A stretch of 64,000 bases of DNA from Drosophila pseudoobscura (GCF_009870125.1 NC_046683.1:12462001-12526000); one strand, 5' to 3'. Shown: positions 10,301 through 22,140, counted from the first letter of the stretch. Made by a program: numbers and translations. The notes: a model not told the origin generated them from the letters alone.

Positions 10301-13300
10301 CAGCAATTCTCGCTACCTGCAGAAGGGTGGCGTGGGATCGGCCAGCGGAGGAGGAGCGGTCGCTGGTACCGTGGCAAGCGGTGGAGGGGGACGTGGGGGC
10401 TACGCTCAACGCGGTGCTTCCGGTGGAGGAGGAGGAGGAGCCGCTGGTGGGGGCTACGGACGCAATCGTCACGACAGCTCCAGTGCCCGAGAGGAGCAGG
10501 AGGCACTGACCATCGAGCAGCAGCAGCAGCGGTTCACCCGGGGACAGCAGGAGTACAGGAGTCAGGTGCAGTCATTGCCGCGGAGCATTTCGGAGAATTC
10601 GCATCGCAAAACCAGCGTCTCGTCGTCGACCGGCGGCGAGGAGTGCGCCATCCTGAGCCTGGGCTCGTGCTCCTCCTGGGCCGAGCAGACCGATGCCGAG
10701 CAGAAGGTACACCACAGGCATCGCGACGAGAGCTTCTCCTCCACCCACAGCCACGACTCGTCCGTGCAGATTAAGATCCTGCAGCGTCCGGCCCGTCAGC
10801 CCAGCCTCAGCGAAGAGGCCATGGCCCCTGGTGCCGTCGGCGGCCAGCAGCAGAAGCAACTGCTGCCTGCCTCTCCATCGCTGCACAAGCCCGCACCTGC
10901 AGAGATCATGCCCACGCAGATCCTGCGCCGCAGCGTGGAGCCGGTGGACAAGTCCGATGACAAGTCAGAGGAGAAGCCCGATGGCGATGGCGACAAGGCC
11001 AAGTATCAGCAGCAGCAGCAGGCGGCGTCTGGCAACAAGCAGCAGCAAGATGAGGACAAGGCGCATCCTAGCGCCGCCGCCGGCAAGCGCCCCAGTCCCA
11101 GAGGAGGAGGAGGTGGCGTCGGATCTGTTGGAGGTCGAGGCGGCGGTACACGCAGCTATGCGGCCAGCGCTGGAGGAGGCGGAGCACAAGCGGCATCAGT
11201 CGGAAGTGGCAGCTATCGTGGCGGAAATAGGAGCGGCAGCGACTGGGGCAGCAGCAGCCGCAGCAGCGGTACAGCTGGCAGACGCTACTACGGCAGCGGC
11301 GGCGAGCAATCGGAGCACTCGGAGGATGTGGATGAAGACTGCTACAGCAGTGGAGGTGGCGGGGGAGGAGGAGGTGGAGGTGGTACTGGCGCAGCACGTC
11401 GCCGTCCGGAGGATCCAGCGGGACAGCCGTCGGCCAACAAGGCCGGCTTCTCGCCGCGCGGAGAGCCCTCACGACGCGGACGCGGTGGACTTAGCAGCGG
11501 TGGTGGTGCCGTCTCAGCGCCTGGGTATCGCCGTCCGGTAGCCGCAGGATCCGGCACCGGATCAGCCGGCAATGCTGGAGGTGCTGGACGCGCGTACGGA
11601 CGGCTCGGCTACGAGGAGTACGGCAAGCGCAGCTCAGAGTCGGAGGCGGATCTGTCGGACAAGAGCAAGCACATGGCCAAGGACGAGAAGGAGGCCTGCG
11701 GAGCCGTAGGCGAGGAGAAGGACTGCAAGACTGCCACTTCAGCCCCCAGCCACAGTCACAGCCACAGCCAGCACACTGCCTTGGTCAAGGAGGAGGCGCA
11801 AAAGGATTCGCCAGCGCGCATTCCTCCCGGACTGGCTGCCACCGCGGCAGGAGGAGCGCCCACGGCCCTGACCAGCGGCGTCGCGACAGGCGGCGTCCCC
11901 TCATCACTGGGCTGCTCAGCAGACCTGCTTGAAAAGAAAAAGGCCGGCGGCGACACCTCATCCGTCTCTGTCATAGGCGGTCCGTGCGGCAGCAGCGAGA
12001 AGGTCATCAAGCTGGCAGCCATCGGCGAGAAATCGCCACTGGTGGCCGTCAGCCTGGGAGTGGGTCCAGGTTCTGGTCCGGGTACAGTGCCCGGTGGCCA
12101 GGGAGCCACGCTCCTGATCGACGGTGCCCCCGTCAACACGATCATCTTTGAGAACTCAACGTACAAGCAGCAGCAGGTGCAGCAGCAGCAGCAGCAGGCG
12201 GTTGCAGCGGCTGTGGTCATTAAGCCCAACAGCCAGCTCTCGGGCGACTCCACGGTGGACAGCCTTTCCAGTGCCTTGTCCCAGATGAGCTTCGGCGGCA
12301 AGTCCGCCACGGGAGCCGGCGAGGAGGCGCAGGACATGAAGCTAGGCTTCACCTTCGGAGATGATCCCTCGCCCCTTAAGGTGGATACCATGGACAAGAC
12401 CTCCGCCAGCCAGCAGCATCAGCACCACCAGCAGCAGCAGCAGGCGGCACAACAGCAGCAGCAACAGCAAAATAATTCAACGGCCGATCTCAATATGAAG
12501 ATAGCCAGCGTGAAAAAGGTGTGGGAGTCGGCCACTCCGATGTCGGACGGGCCATCGCCCTCGCAGGTGCAGGTGCAACAGCAACAGCAGGCCCTGCCCA
12601 TAGGCCAGCAGCAGCAGCAGGCCATGGCCCAGCAGCAGCAACAGCAGCAGCAGCAGCAGCAGTCGCTCGTCCAGCAACAGCCACTACAGGTCCAGCAGCA
12701 GCAGCAGCAGGTGCAACAGCAGCAGGTCCAGCAGCAGCAGCAGGTCCAGCAGCAGCAACAGCAGCAAGCGGTACAGCAGCAACAATCTGTGCTGCAGCCC
12801 CAAGGTGGCGACGATGGCAGCAGCCACATGAGTGCCGCCTCGTTTGTGGCCGCGGCGGTGGCTGCCTCCCAGCAGCACCAGCAGCAGATGCCCCATTATG
12901 CGGTCTCAGCGGTGCACATGCAGAGCCACCACCACCAGCAGCAGCAGGCCCAGCACCATCAGCACCATGCGCTGTCCTCGCCGGGGCCCGTTCCCGGTGT
13001 GCATGGCTATGGGGGTCATGGATCGCCCTTCGATGGCGGCTCCTTGGACCAGCAGTTCCAGCAGGAGGACTACCCCAGTCCCCAGCAACAGCAGCAGCAG
13101 CACCAGAAGGCCAAGCAGCAGAAGTACCTGGGCATGTCTCCGCCCCCCAGCCAACAGCAGCAGCACTCCCAGCAGCAACACTCGCAGCATCAGCAGCACC
13201 AGCAGCAACAGCAGCAACCGTTCTACCAGGCGTCGCCGCAGTTCGGTGTCGGCGGCATTCCAACGATTCCCAGCCCGCCGGCCGTGGTGTTCAATTCGTC

Positions 13301-15994
13301 GCAGATGCCACCGCCGCCGCCACCGTCGCAGGGCGGCAATCTGTATGCTCCATTCCATACGCTCGATCATTCGAGCCGCTCGCCCGCCTATTCGGCGGCA
13401 GCGGCCGCACACAGCTTCCCGGGCCACTATGCGGCAGCAGCGGCGGCGGCGGCGGCAGCCGGTGGCCCCTTCAACGTCAATGCGTACGCCATGCAGACGG
13501 CCCATGGCGGCAACATGCCCCAGACGGCGGCCACACCCGACATGTACTCCAATCTGTCGTCGCAGTTCCGTCTGGGCGGCGGACCCGGCGGCCCTACGGT
13601 CGGCCCCTTCGGTCAGCCCAACTCGCAGCAGCTGAGCAATCCGAACGCCGCGGTGACCATCATCTCATCTAACAGCAACTCCATGATGTCCTCGGGAGCA
13701 GCCAAGCCGCCTCAATCCAGCCAGCAGCCCATCGGGGCCATAGGCTCCAAGTCGGCGGGCAGCGGCGGTGGCCCCGGCCCCTATGCCACCACCCAGCAGT
13801 ATATGAATCTTTATCCCGGCCCTCCGCCCCAGCATCCGGGCCAGGGCGGCCCCCCGCCGGGCGCCCATCAGCTCCAGTCCAACAGCTACTACTCGAATTC
13901 GGCGCCAGGCGGTCCCAGTGGCCCGCAGTTCTATGGTGGACCCCCGCCGCAGGGCAACGGAGGTGCGCAGAGCTACGGCCTGGCCACAGCCGCCGGCATG
14001 TACGGGGGCCATCAGGGCGGACCGCCCGGCTCCAATGGGCCGCCAGGCGGTCCCCAGTCACAGCACACGATGGGCAATTTCAACACGCAGTTCATGAACT
14101 CCCCCTTGCTGTCGGCCGGTATCAATCAGTACCGAGGAGGACCCACGCCTGGAGCGGCCTACCTGAAGAGCAGCCAGGGACAGGGCCATATGCAGGACTC
14201 GGTAAGGACTACAGACAGCGACGCAGTCAGATGCCGTCGTAAAAAGAGAATCACCTAAATGTGTGCACGTTCATTACAACACTTATTCATCAAATCCGAC
14301 CCGCACAGTTCAAGCACGAATCAAGAATCTACAATCAAGAAAAATCCTTCATCGAATTATCGTCCAAATTTTGAAATACACTTGTAACAGTGAAGTCTAA
14401 CAGGAGTGTACATATAAAATATGATTGCTCCAGCTTTAATAGTCTCTGGGATCTGTGGATGACACAGAATATTGTTCTTTGCGGTGGGTGGGGCGAAATT
14501 TTGAAATACACTTGTGCAAGTTCAATATCACGGGAGTGTGGATACCAAATTTGGTTTCTCTAGCTCTTATAGTCTCTGAAATCTAGGCGCTCACTTTTTG
14601 CGATATGCAGAGCCGACCATGAAACGTGTGTGTCAGAGAGAGAGAGAGAGAGATAGCGAGAGAAAATCAAATTGTTTTCTTCATTATGGCTATAATAATA
14701 ATACGATTTGGTACAGATTCTGCACCATAAAAGATATAGTCTTATTCTTTTTTGGTTTTCTCTTATCTTTAAAATCGTGGATGCCACAGATTTTCGTCCT
14801 TTTTGGGGGCGGTGCGAAGTTTTGAAATATACTTATAACAGTGACATATCACGGAAGTGTGGATATACGGAAGTCGTTGCTCTAGCTATTATATTATAGT
14901 CTCTGAGCACTAGGCCCCCATTGGGAGGGATAGACAGACATGGCTCAATCGACTCGGCTATTGATGCTGATCAAGAATATATATACTTTATGGGGTCGGA
15001 GGGGCTTCCTTCTGGAACACGTTACACACATCCATTTTCACCACAAATCTCATTTTGAGTATCGGGTATAAAAAGATATAGTCTTTAATCGTTAATCTAT
15101 CTGCCGTTAACCAAACTGTGTCTCTTGTCCTCCCCCTTCAGATGGGCCGACAGCTGAAGAGTCCACTCAGCGCTGACATGAGTCTCGGTCTGGCCAAACA
15201 GGTCCAGTCGCAGCCCAGTCCGCCGCACCACAAGAACTATGGCGCTGTAAGTGTTGCTTCCTCTACTAACCAGAATGATGCTCACTCTCTCTCTTCCTCT
15301 CTTCTTAAAGTGGGATCTGCAAAACCAGGTGCTGCAGCAGCAGCAACAGCAGCAACAACAGCAGCAGCAACAACAACAACAACAACAGCAACAGCAGCAG
15401 CAACAATCTCAGCAGCAACAGCAGCAGCAGCGCCAGCAGCAGGGCGGTAACGGCGGCAACGGACCCAACATGAACGCCCTGGGCGGACGTGGCAGCGGTG
15501 CCGTGGGGAGTGGCAGCGGGAACGGTGGCGGTGGCTCTCAGGTGGTTGGCGGCAACGGCAGTGGAGGTGGCAATGGTGGCGGAAACGGTGTTGGCAGCGT
15601 TGGACAGAGCGGTGGCAACCAAGGTCGGTACCCCACGCCCATTCAGCGACCCAACAACTATCCGCAACAGCATCCCCAACAGCAGCAGCAACAGCAGCAG
15701 AGGGATCAGGCGGCAGCAGCAGCGCAGCGCGCCCAAAACATGCGGCAGGTGACCGGCGGCAATGGAGGAGTGGCAGCGCCAACCAGTGCCGGTGGCAATG
15801 GCAATGCCCCAGTTGGACCGCCGGGCGGTAACGGCGGTGGCGGTGGCAATGGGGGACCAGGAGGTGCGGTGGGCGGCGGCTCAACCGGCTCCGCGGTCGG
15901 CTCGGCGGCTGCGCAGCTGAGCAAACCGTATTATGCCAACAATGCGGCCGGCTCCGGCGGTGGGGCCAATCGCGGGGAGTGGCACGCCAACTGA
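7333..15994 (+). CDS. nocte: nocte (no circadian temperature entrainment), BAT2/PRRC2-family protein, about 2,474 aa
   Basis: Joined exons are 7333-7422, 7564-7732, 7825-14201, 15142-15246 and 15311-15994, with GT-AG sites and matching phases. The N-terminus is the BAT2 domain: FTALDINRMYK, then HGMQILGKVPSARRPPANLP and LPSLKAE, with EFPTLDG near residue 285, as in vertebrate PRRC2 proteins. The rest is low-complexity Gly, Gln, Ser and His, with a charged helix near residues 750-790 (YERVKQRKEEEERREMERKQ) and long CAG/CAA-encoded Gln tracts near residues 1630-1740. The conserved short exon 4 encodes MGRQLKSPLSADMSLGLAKQ, and exon 5 starts WDLQNQVLQQQ. In D. melanogaster nocte is X-linked and needed for temperature entrainment of the clock through chordotonal organs; PRRC2 proteins are cytoplasmic and RNA-associated. 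The start is the first ATG of the domain (MSTLGG). Length is close to the melanogaster protein, slightly longer through repeats. Confidence 0.95.
7821..7828 (+). other. NAGNAG tandem 3' splice site at nocte exon 3
   Basis: The intron end reads taacagcag followed by gatcagg. Exon 2 ends in phase 1 (GAA G). Using the first AG gives GCA GGA TCA (Ala-Gly-Ser); using the second gives GGA TCA (Gly-Ser). Both keep the frame, so the two products would differ by one alanine near residue 87. Confidence 0.6.
8583..8640 (+). repeat. His/Gln-coding CAG-CAC-CAT tract in nocte
   Basis: Exon 3 carries an opa-type run of CAT, CAC and CAG codons giving alternating His and Gln. This is a likely site of length variation between alleles. 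Confidence 0.7.
12560..12800 (+). repeat. Long polyglutamine (opa) array in nocte
   Basis: CAG/CAA codons dominate about 240 bases, broken by Val, Ala, Leu and Met codons (repeated VQQQQ units). Interruption by CAA and GTG/GTC codons should limit slippage. The array encodes residues around 1665-1745. Confidence 0.85.
14345..15077 (+). mobile_element. DINE-1 (INE-1-like Helitron) insertion in nocte intron 3
   Basis: The insert lies between the donor at 14202 and the acceptor at 15141. Three diverged copies of the DINE-1 block are present, starting near 14370, 14498 and 14818. Each begins ttttgaaatacactt and runs to tatagtctctg. The last continues into gacagacatggctcaatcga, then gctgatcaagaatatata, then tactttatggggtcgga. 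It ends with a gtatcgggtataaaa-like 3' end. No transposase is encoded, as expected for this non-autonomous element. It appears tolerated, since flanking splice sites are intact. Confidence 0.85.
15350..15436 (+). repeat. CAG/CAA polyglutamine tract in nocte exon 5
   Basis: Almost pure CAG and CAA codons follow WDLQNQVL, encoding about 30 Gln broken by few other residues. This is a second opa tract of the gene. Confidence 0.85.
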
Positions 15995-17067
15995 GTGGGG
16001 CAGAATCCTTCGCCCACGCCCACGATCATGCCCACGACCACACTCAACACCACTCCAGCGGACCCCAGCCACAGCCACAGCCACAATCACAGTCCCCCAC
16101 CTACAATAGAAGAAAATACACACACACAAACGTGCATACAGGCATAGAGGAAACGGGGAATAGTGGAAGGAATGCGCATCGAAGGAGATCAATAAAAGCA
16201 AATCATGGAAAGGAAAGCAAAGCAAAGTAAAGGAACGATAACGATAACGAATGTAGGAACTGTTGGAAGCGAAAGCAGAGAGGAGAAATATTTACTTATC
16301 CATAAAACTAAACGTTAAGCAACAAGTAAAAGTAAAAGTAAAACGTGAAGAAGGAAGAAGGCGGCAGCAGGCAGAAGCCAGAAAGCTAACGAAATCGAAA
16401 GTTAATAACACAAACTACAAGAGATACTATCGCAAGCGTAAGAGAAAATGTGAGAGAATAAAGGGAAAGCAGACGCGGGAGCAGAAGCGACGAAGAGCGA
16501 GAGCGAGAGACGAGTAGAGACCTAAAAATGCTAACAAGAGAAACAGAGCTGCCAAGAATAAGACGGTAAAAGTAAACCGCCAGAGAAGAAAGAAATCGAG
16601 AGAAAGGAAAACAAAACAAAACAGTACTCGGTAAGAAAAACCTCAGTAAATGAGAAATGGGAGAAATGCAAACGCAAAGTGAGAGAAAAGCGTTCAAAGG
16701 GAAATTTAGCAACTGCGAAGAGGAGACACACGAAACCCAAACCCTTAAGGAAATTAGAGCAGGAATAAAGCATTAATGGCGTTTATCAAGGAGGAGCCAT
16801 CGGCAGGAGGATCGGCAGCAGATGTTGATTTGATGATTGTTGGCAGGTCCTCAGGGAAGGGAGGCGGAACGATGACGGAAAATGCAAATCAGAGATAGTA
16901 AGAGATAGGTACCCCATCCCCATAAGCAGCCCTGCCCCTCTCCGCAACACCGCCACACCGTCACCGCCGCAACAGATGAAAACGGAAGCAGCAGCAACAG
17001 GAGAACAGGAGCCCGAAGGAGCAATAGAAAATGGAGAAATCGCAAGAGAATTACTTATTAAACAAAA

Positions 17068-17073
<6 letters not shown>

Positions 17074-17099
<26 letters not shown>
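17074..17099. repeat. (CA)n microsatellite
   Basis: About 13 CA units, lying in the presumed nocte 3' UTR. Confidence 0.9.
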
Positions 17100-17101
<2 letters not shown>

Positions 17102-18296
17102 ATGCACACATTACACAGACACACACAAACACACGAACACGAACTCATATAAAAACATACTTACATAAATAGCGGAGTGTATTTTTTGTCAAACAAATTT
17201 ACATAATATTACTTTTACGTTTATATACTTATTATTTTTTGTAGTAGAGTCTCTCTCCCGCAACGCCCCGCCCCGCCCCGGCCCGGCCCACCCCTCAATG
17301 CTCTTTCCCCCAAATTAAATCCCCAAGAAAAACAAAAACCAACAACAAACTGAACATTTGGCACTGCGTATGCTTTAATTTCTTTATACATAAATACATA
17401 ATACATATACATAAATATTGTTTAATTTTTTTGCAACACACAAAAAATCCACTAATAATTCTAATTTATGTTTATGCTACAATATAATACATTATATATA
17501 TATATATACATATATACAAAACGTAACCCGGGGCTCTATCTACTCTATACAAATCACATCTGAAAGAATGAGCGAGGAACGAAGAACGAGGAAAGTGACG
17601 AGAAAGCGAGCACGAGATGATACCTACATACACATATAGAGAATATATAGAGAAACGAAGAGAGAGAGAGACAAATGAAAAGCAGGCAAGCTTTTAAGTT
17701 TGATTAAGCGCAAAAATAAGTTTAAACAAGTAAAAGCAAACAAAATACATTATAGAAATCTGTATGAACAAAAACAAAAATCGAAAACAGAAAACAGAAA
17801 CCAGAAACAATAACAAAACAGCAATAACAGGCATTATATGTATATGTAGCATTATACAGACATATGAGTAATTCCTGATCCCGATCATTATCGTTATACA
17901 AGTCCCCCCGCCACCCCGTCAATATGGCAGCACTGCTAAACGAATAACGGTATCCGTATCCCCCCGGTATCCCAGGCTTTAAATTGAAAGTGTTCAGCGC
18001 AAATCGCACATGGGTGGCAACGCCGCCACCACCCCCTATCGCAGCCAGACCTGCCAGACATCGCCAGTCAGCAATCGGAAAGAACTGTAATCGAAATGAA
18101 GAACGAAACGAACGTTTTATGCTCAAGGGCGCAGTCACGTAAATCAGAGAATTAAAAGTAATGTATGTATGCTGTACGAGAGTGACGTGGCGAGAATGAA
18201 ATTTAAACAATTTATATAAATGTGTAATTCATTATGTAACTGTAACTTAACAAGGATATGATATGATATGATCTATGTATGGGCATTAACGATACA

Positions 18297-18297
<1 letters not shown>

Positions 18298-18338
<41 letters not shown>
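18298..18338. repeat. (CA)n microsatellite
   Basis: About 20 uninterrupted CA units, lying in the presumed nocte 3' UTR or downstream region. Confidence 0.95.
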
Positions 18339-18341
<3 letters not shown>

Positions 18342-19474
18342 CACATACGCATGCATATACAAGAATACGAGTATATATATATTATATATAGAAGCAAAAA
18401 CGGTTCCAATTTTAATGACAACAAGATCCCCACACACATACACTGATACAAATTCAAACATACTCTTGCTCGTACAACAGTAATTATAACGATTATAATC
18501 GCACACATCCCAGGGCGACGACGACGGTGGGAGAGCCGCAGAGATCTCTTGCTCGCACTCCCCACATCCTCCACACCCCACACCCCCCCACACGCGCTCT
18601 CAGCGAATACTAAGAAGGGTTCGTTGGAGGGAGATCCCTGTGGCCCGCCCCCGCAGCACCCAATCCCAATGCTAAGATGTAGTAGAAATATAGACAAAAA
18701 CCAAAACAAAAATCAAGCAGAATAACTGCGACTGCGCTGCGCACTTTGCTACGCTGCTTCTGTGCTGCGCTGCTGCTGTAAAGCGCAAAAGAGAAAACGC
18801 AATAGAAAAAAGCAATGGAATATAGCGGTAAATTAGCGGTATATTAAATAGTCCACACACACACACAAACACACACACAATCAGACTCAGTCACTCACTC
18901 CCACGCACCCGAATGTCACCCGCTCACTCACTCAATCACTCACTCACATACGACCCGCCCCCAAAACGGGGAATTTGCAAAGCCAGGCAAATAGTTTAGT
19001 TATTAAAATAACACGGAAAACGAGAGGAAACAGAAGCATAAAGAGAACAAAAGAAAAGAAAACGAAAGCGAAACAGTTAGTGGATAACAGGAGAAAATAG
19101 GAAGATATAGAAAGAAAACCGAAACCGAAGCAAACGCTTGCTATTATACAATACATGTAAAAGGTAATTACATAGCATATACAATTGATAAATGATATAA
19201 ACACTAATTTATACCTACAACATATATTTTAAATGCATCAAGAAACCCGTTAGGGCTGATTAACATACAGCTAAACGGTCGAAGGACACGTCAGTCAGGC
19301 GAGGAATAGGCCCGGCCAGCAGGCAGGCAGGCAGGCAGATAGGAGAGAAATGAAGAGTACAGTACATGAAATATTTATACGAAATATATGTAAACCATTT
19401 TTACATTCAATTCATTCAAATTAATTTTTAGCAATACTGAAATTTCGATAAAAAAAAAAAGAAAGAAAACAAAC

Positions 19475-19620
19475 CTGGGGCCCGCCCCAGATCCCCCTTA
19501 CCCCCGTGACCTCTCCAACCAATGAACGAGAGGAATCTTTCAATTTCGATTCAAATCTGGGGCCCGCTCCAGATCGATTGCCCTTACCCCTAGCCTCAAC
19601 CGATGAATGAGGAAAATTTA
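19475..19620. repeat. Imperfect tandem duplication with GC hairpin
   Basis: Unit 1 (19475-19556) and unit 2 (19557-19620) both begin ctggggcccgc-ccagat. Both continue through ttacccc, a cctc-aacc segment and atgaa-gag. The start of unit 1 (ctggggcccgccccag) is self-complementary with a six-base stem, so transcribed copies could fold into GC hairpins. Confidence 0.7.
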
Positions 19621-19655
19621 AAGCAAGTTTGAAATGAAATAAAACTTTAAATAAA

Positions 19656-20600
19656 ATATTTAAAAAACAAAACAAAAAACCCAAAAAAAAACAACGAACA
19701 AAATTTGTTGAACATGCTGTTTTAAACCGACGCTGTACTTACCAATGTGTTTTCCACATTTTACTTCTTTAGGAAAATTCTCTTTCAAAATATAAAATAG
19801 AGAAAAGGGACAGAGCATGGGGCATGGGCATGGGTCAAGAGGGCAACAGTGCTTCCACATTGAGGTGGAAACATCTGACCATTGGTGGATAATGTTGCAT
19901 AGTGCATCAAACCCGATGACGAGCATGGATACTCGTGTGAGAGGAGTTCTCGACGGACGGTAAGAATAATGGTTGCACAAGCAAACGCCATATTTTTCGT
20001 TAGATGTACAACAGTTCTTGGATCTTTTAATTATAGAAAAGTGCAGGAGCGCGAGCTATGAACAATTATCGGTGTATCTACTCGGAGAAGTTTGGTGCTC
20101 TGTCTGTTAGGTTGTTCGATCTTCACATAATTCGAGGAGAATGATTCTGGTAGATTCGACTGGTTGCCAGAAGAGTCTATAAATTAAGCTTACGAGAATA
20201 AATACAATCTGTGAATAGGTTTTTCTAAATTATTAATCGGTCACACCAGAAGAAGTTGTTGGAACATACATATATGAATGCTTCTGGCAGTGAAGTCCGC
20301 AAAAGTTAAGGTGTTGTTCTGAAGGGAGAGCAATGAAGAGGTTCAGTCTGTGCATACATGTATTCATCCTCGGTTTCCGTTAGAAAGGAGTGGATGACCT
20401 GAATTAGAGCGAGATGACAGATGGAAGAGAACTCCTGGGAGATGGGCAAAGAGAACCACAGGCGCACAGACCCCCATATCAGGAACCACTTGAATTATTC
20501 TTTCACACTGATATTTGTTTGGCAGCCGGCTGCCATCAAGGAACAATCTAGCCTCCTCCTGTCGTGATAGATCATTACATAAGCTATTTGGTTCAGTGAG
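19656..20600. other. Intergenic, no recognised gene
   Basis: Nothing identifiable was found. A minus-strand ORF (19785-19991) begins ATG and runs into a good donor (cattg then gtaagt at about 19746, in another frame), but the composition is not clearly coding and no family is recognised. The end near 20640 may hold the 3' UTR of the ATP synthase subunit gene. Confidence 0.35.
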
Positions 20601-20771
20601 TTACATTTTCAACTTATTTATTCCTTCAAGGTCTTGCACTACACATAAATTACATGGCCTCGATCCTGCGGCGCCCGTTCTGTGGTGTTCGGATCACAGC
20701 ATTCGGTCCCTGGGTCCGATGGGGCTGCAGAAGCACTTGGTACGAGAAGAAAAAAGGGCAACGGCAACCCT

Positions 20772-21002
20772 CTACTTCTTCTTGGGCTTCAGCACCTGGT
20801 AGGCAATCACCAGTCCCATCACAGCATATGTAGCCTTGGCCACCTGCAATAACCATAGATCAAGAGCGTGTCATAACACTTGGACGGCATTCATCTGCAT
20901 ATTCATGCTATGCGGAAAAGTACTCACATTGGCGCGGCCGCTCATGGTCGAGCCATTAAATATTTTCGACATGCCGGTCAGTTTCTCGCCTTCACCAGCC
21001 AT
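20772..21002 (-). CDS. ATP synthase membrane subunit k (DAPIT/Usmg5 family), 48 aa, two exons
   Basis: Read directly from the minus strand. Exon 1 is 21002-20928 (25 codons, MAGEGEKLTGMSKIFNGSTM and then SGRAN). Exon 2 is 20843-20772 (VAKATYAVMGLVIAYQVLKP then KKK, stop). The 84-nt intron has a gtgagta donor and a ttattgcag acceptor, phase 0. The pattern fits the DAPIT family: a short N-terminal segment with a FN-x(2-3)-T-x-x-GR-N motif, one transmembrane helix (ATYAVMGLVIAYQVL) and a Lys-rich tail. These proteins sit in the inner mitochondrial membrane and support ATP synthase dimer stability. The usual length is about 50-60 residues, so this is full length. A 60-nt intron in the 5' UTR is likely (donor at 21067, acceptor ttttgcag just before the start). 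Confidence 0.88.
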
Positions 21003-21007
21003 TGCTG

Positions 21008-21067
21008 CAAAACAAGGTAATGGGGTTATCTTTTTATATTTTCCATTGATTGCTATCGTCTACTCAC
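21008..21067 (-). other. Probable 5' UTR intron of the subunit k gene
   Basis: On the minus strand gtgagta at 21067-21061 pairs with ttgttttgcag ending at 21008. This 60-nt length is typical for Drosophila. It would place the transcription start upstream of 21068. Confidence 0.55.
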
Positions 21068-21473
21068 TTTCAGGTTATTTTTCACGATTTCGAGTTGTTG
21101 AAAATGGGACAATAAAAAAAATGTACGCCGAGTTATGCAATTTTACTTTGATCAAGTTGTTACATGGCAACTACGCGGTATGTACACATTTGCTACATAA
21201 TGGCAGGAAAAAGATGGTGTGGACAACAGGCCAAACGGCCCAGAAAATGCAACGCATGCTAGGTGATACCCACCCCAATTGCTCAATATACCTTGAAGAC
21301 AAAAAGCGAGGTGAGGTTCCTGGGAACCTTGCCAGTTGGGTTATCTTTTTTTGCCTGTTGACCATACCCTTTCGTATGGCCCACTAAAAATTACGACTCA
21401 TTTTTTCGTTACAGGAGAGAACAGCAATGTGACCGTTCGACCCGCAAAAATACCTCCGGCGAAACACTTTTTA

Positions 21474-21578
21474 ACATGCCTTTCTTCCGAAATTTTTGAA
21501 AAAATTGAGATTTTGATGGCAAACGATCAGGAATTCGATGCTGATCACGAATTAGTATTTAATGTGGCCTGAGACATT
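21474..21578 (+). repeat. Dispersed repeat block B (copy 2)
   Basis: Homologous to 721-848 but lacking about 18 bases, with an in-frame TGA near 21570. It lies beside the subunit k gene and the repeat mosaic. Confidence 0.6.
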
Positions 21579-21781
21579 ACGAAAAAAATTCAACCTGTTT
21601 TAGAATTTCATTATTATCTGGTAACTATCTGGTGGTATTGGCAAATATCGTCAACATAGATTACGAACCTGCCACATTTTTACACTTTTTTTGTAAGGGT
21701 AACAGCATTAAAAAAGCTGAAAAAAGCCAAACAAAATTATAAAAAAGCCAGAGCTGACGGGAAAAAAGCGTAGTCGGCAGC

Positions 21782-21910
21782 ACTGCGACGCACTGGCAGC
21801 GAAATACTGTAAATACAGCTGCGCCGCTGTCTCTGCGTTACTTTTTTTTTCTTGCTTTCATCGAATTTTCATATATTTTATACTCCTGATAGTTAATGCT
21901 ATTTTTTAGT
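21782..21910 (+). repeat. Direct repeat C (copy 1)
   Basis: Matches 22345-22479. Shared landmarks are gcgacg-cactgg, agcgaaatact-taaatacag, ctgcgccgctg and atagttaatgctatttttta. A small inverted repeat (ctgtaaatacag) lies inside. Confidence 0.75.
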
Positions 21911-22079
21911 TGTAGTTGAATAGAGGCTCCACGGCACCGTTTTGTGGTGCAGAACAATGACAAAGGACAGTATCTGGCTGGTTCGGTGCTTGTTGCGGTG
22001 GTTCGGTGCCTCGCAACTGTTTACTTTATCGGGACTTACGATGGCGGATGTTCGTTTTTGAGGCTGCATTATCGCTTTC

Positions 22080-22140
22080 TTTGCCTCTTTCTTTCTTGCT
22101 TCTTCGCTTCACTAGAACTGCTAGTGGAAGACTCGTCACT
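22080..22140. repeat. Inverted repeat arm D (left)
   Basis: The complement of 22080-22140 recurs at 22618-22672. The shared core is cctctttctttcttgcttct followed by tcgcttca-tagaactgct, with few mismatches. Arm spacing is about 480 bp, reminiscent of terminal inverted repeats or a fold-back element. Confidence 0.75.

Larger units (their letters stand above)
15995..19655 (+). other. Probable nocte 3' UTR and downstream region
   Basis: There is no coding potential. The segment is purine-rich at first (16200-16800), then AT-rich with CA runs at 17074-17099 and 18298-18338. AATAAA-like signals occur at about 16190, 16765 and 19636-19652. The last cluster (gaaataaaac and taaataaaat) is the best candidate for the distal poly(A) site, followed by an A-rich stretch. 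A long 3' UTR is inferred from the absence of any other gene signal up to here. Confidence 0.45.

Noticed and set aside
15251-15994. Separate Gln-rich gene starting at the ATG-like position 15251
   Set aside because: The true frame enters through the acceptor at 15310 in phase 0 with nocte exon 4, so it is the nocte C-terminus.
18298-18338. CRISPR-like regular repeats
   Set aside because: These are simple CA microsatellites without spacers; the genome is eukaryotic.
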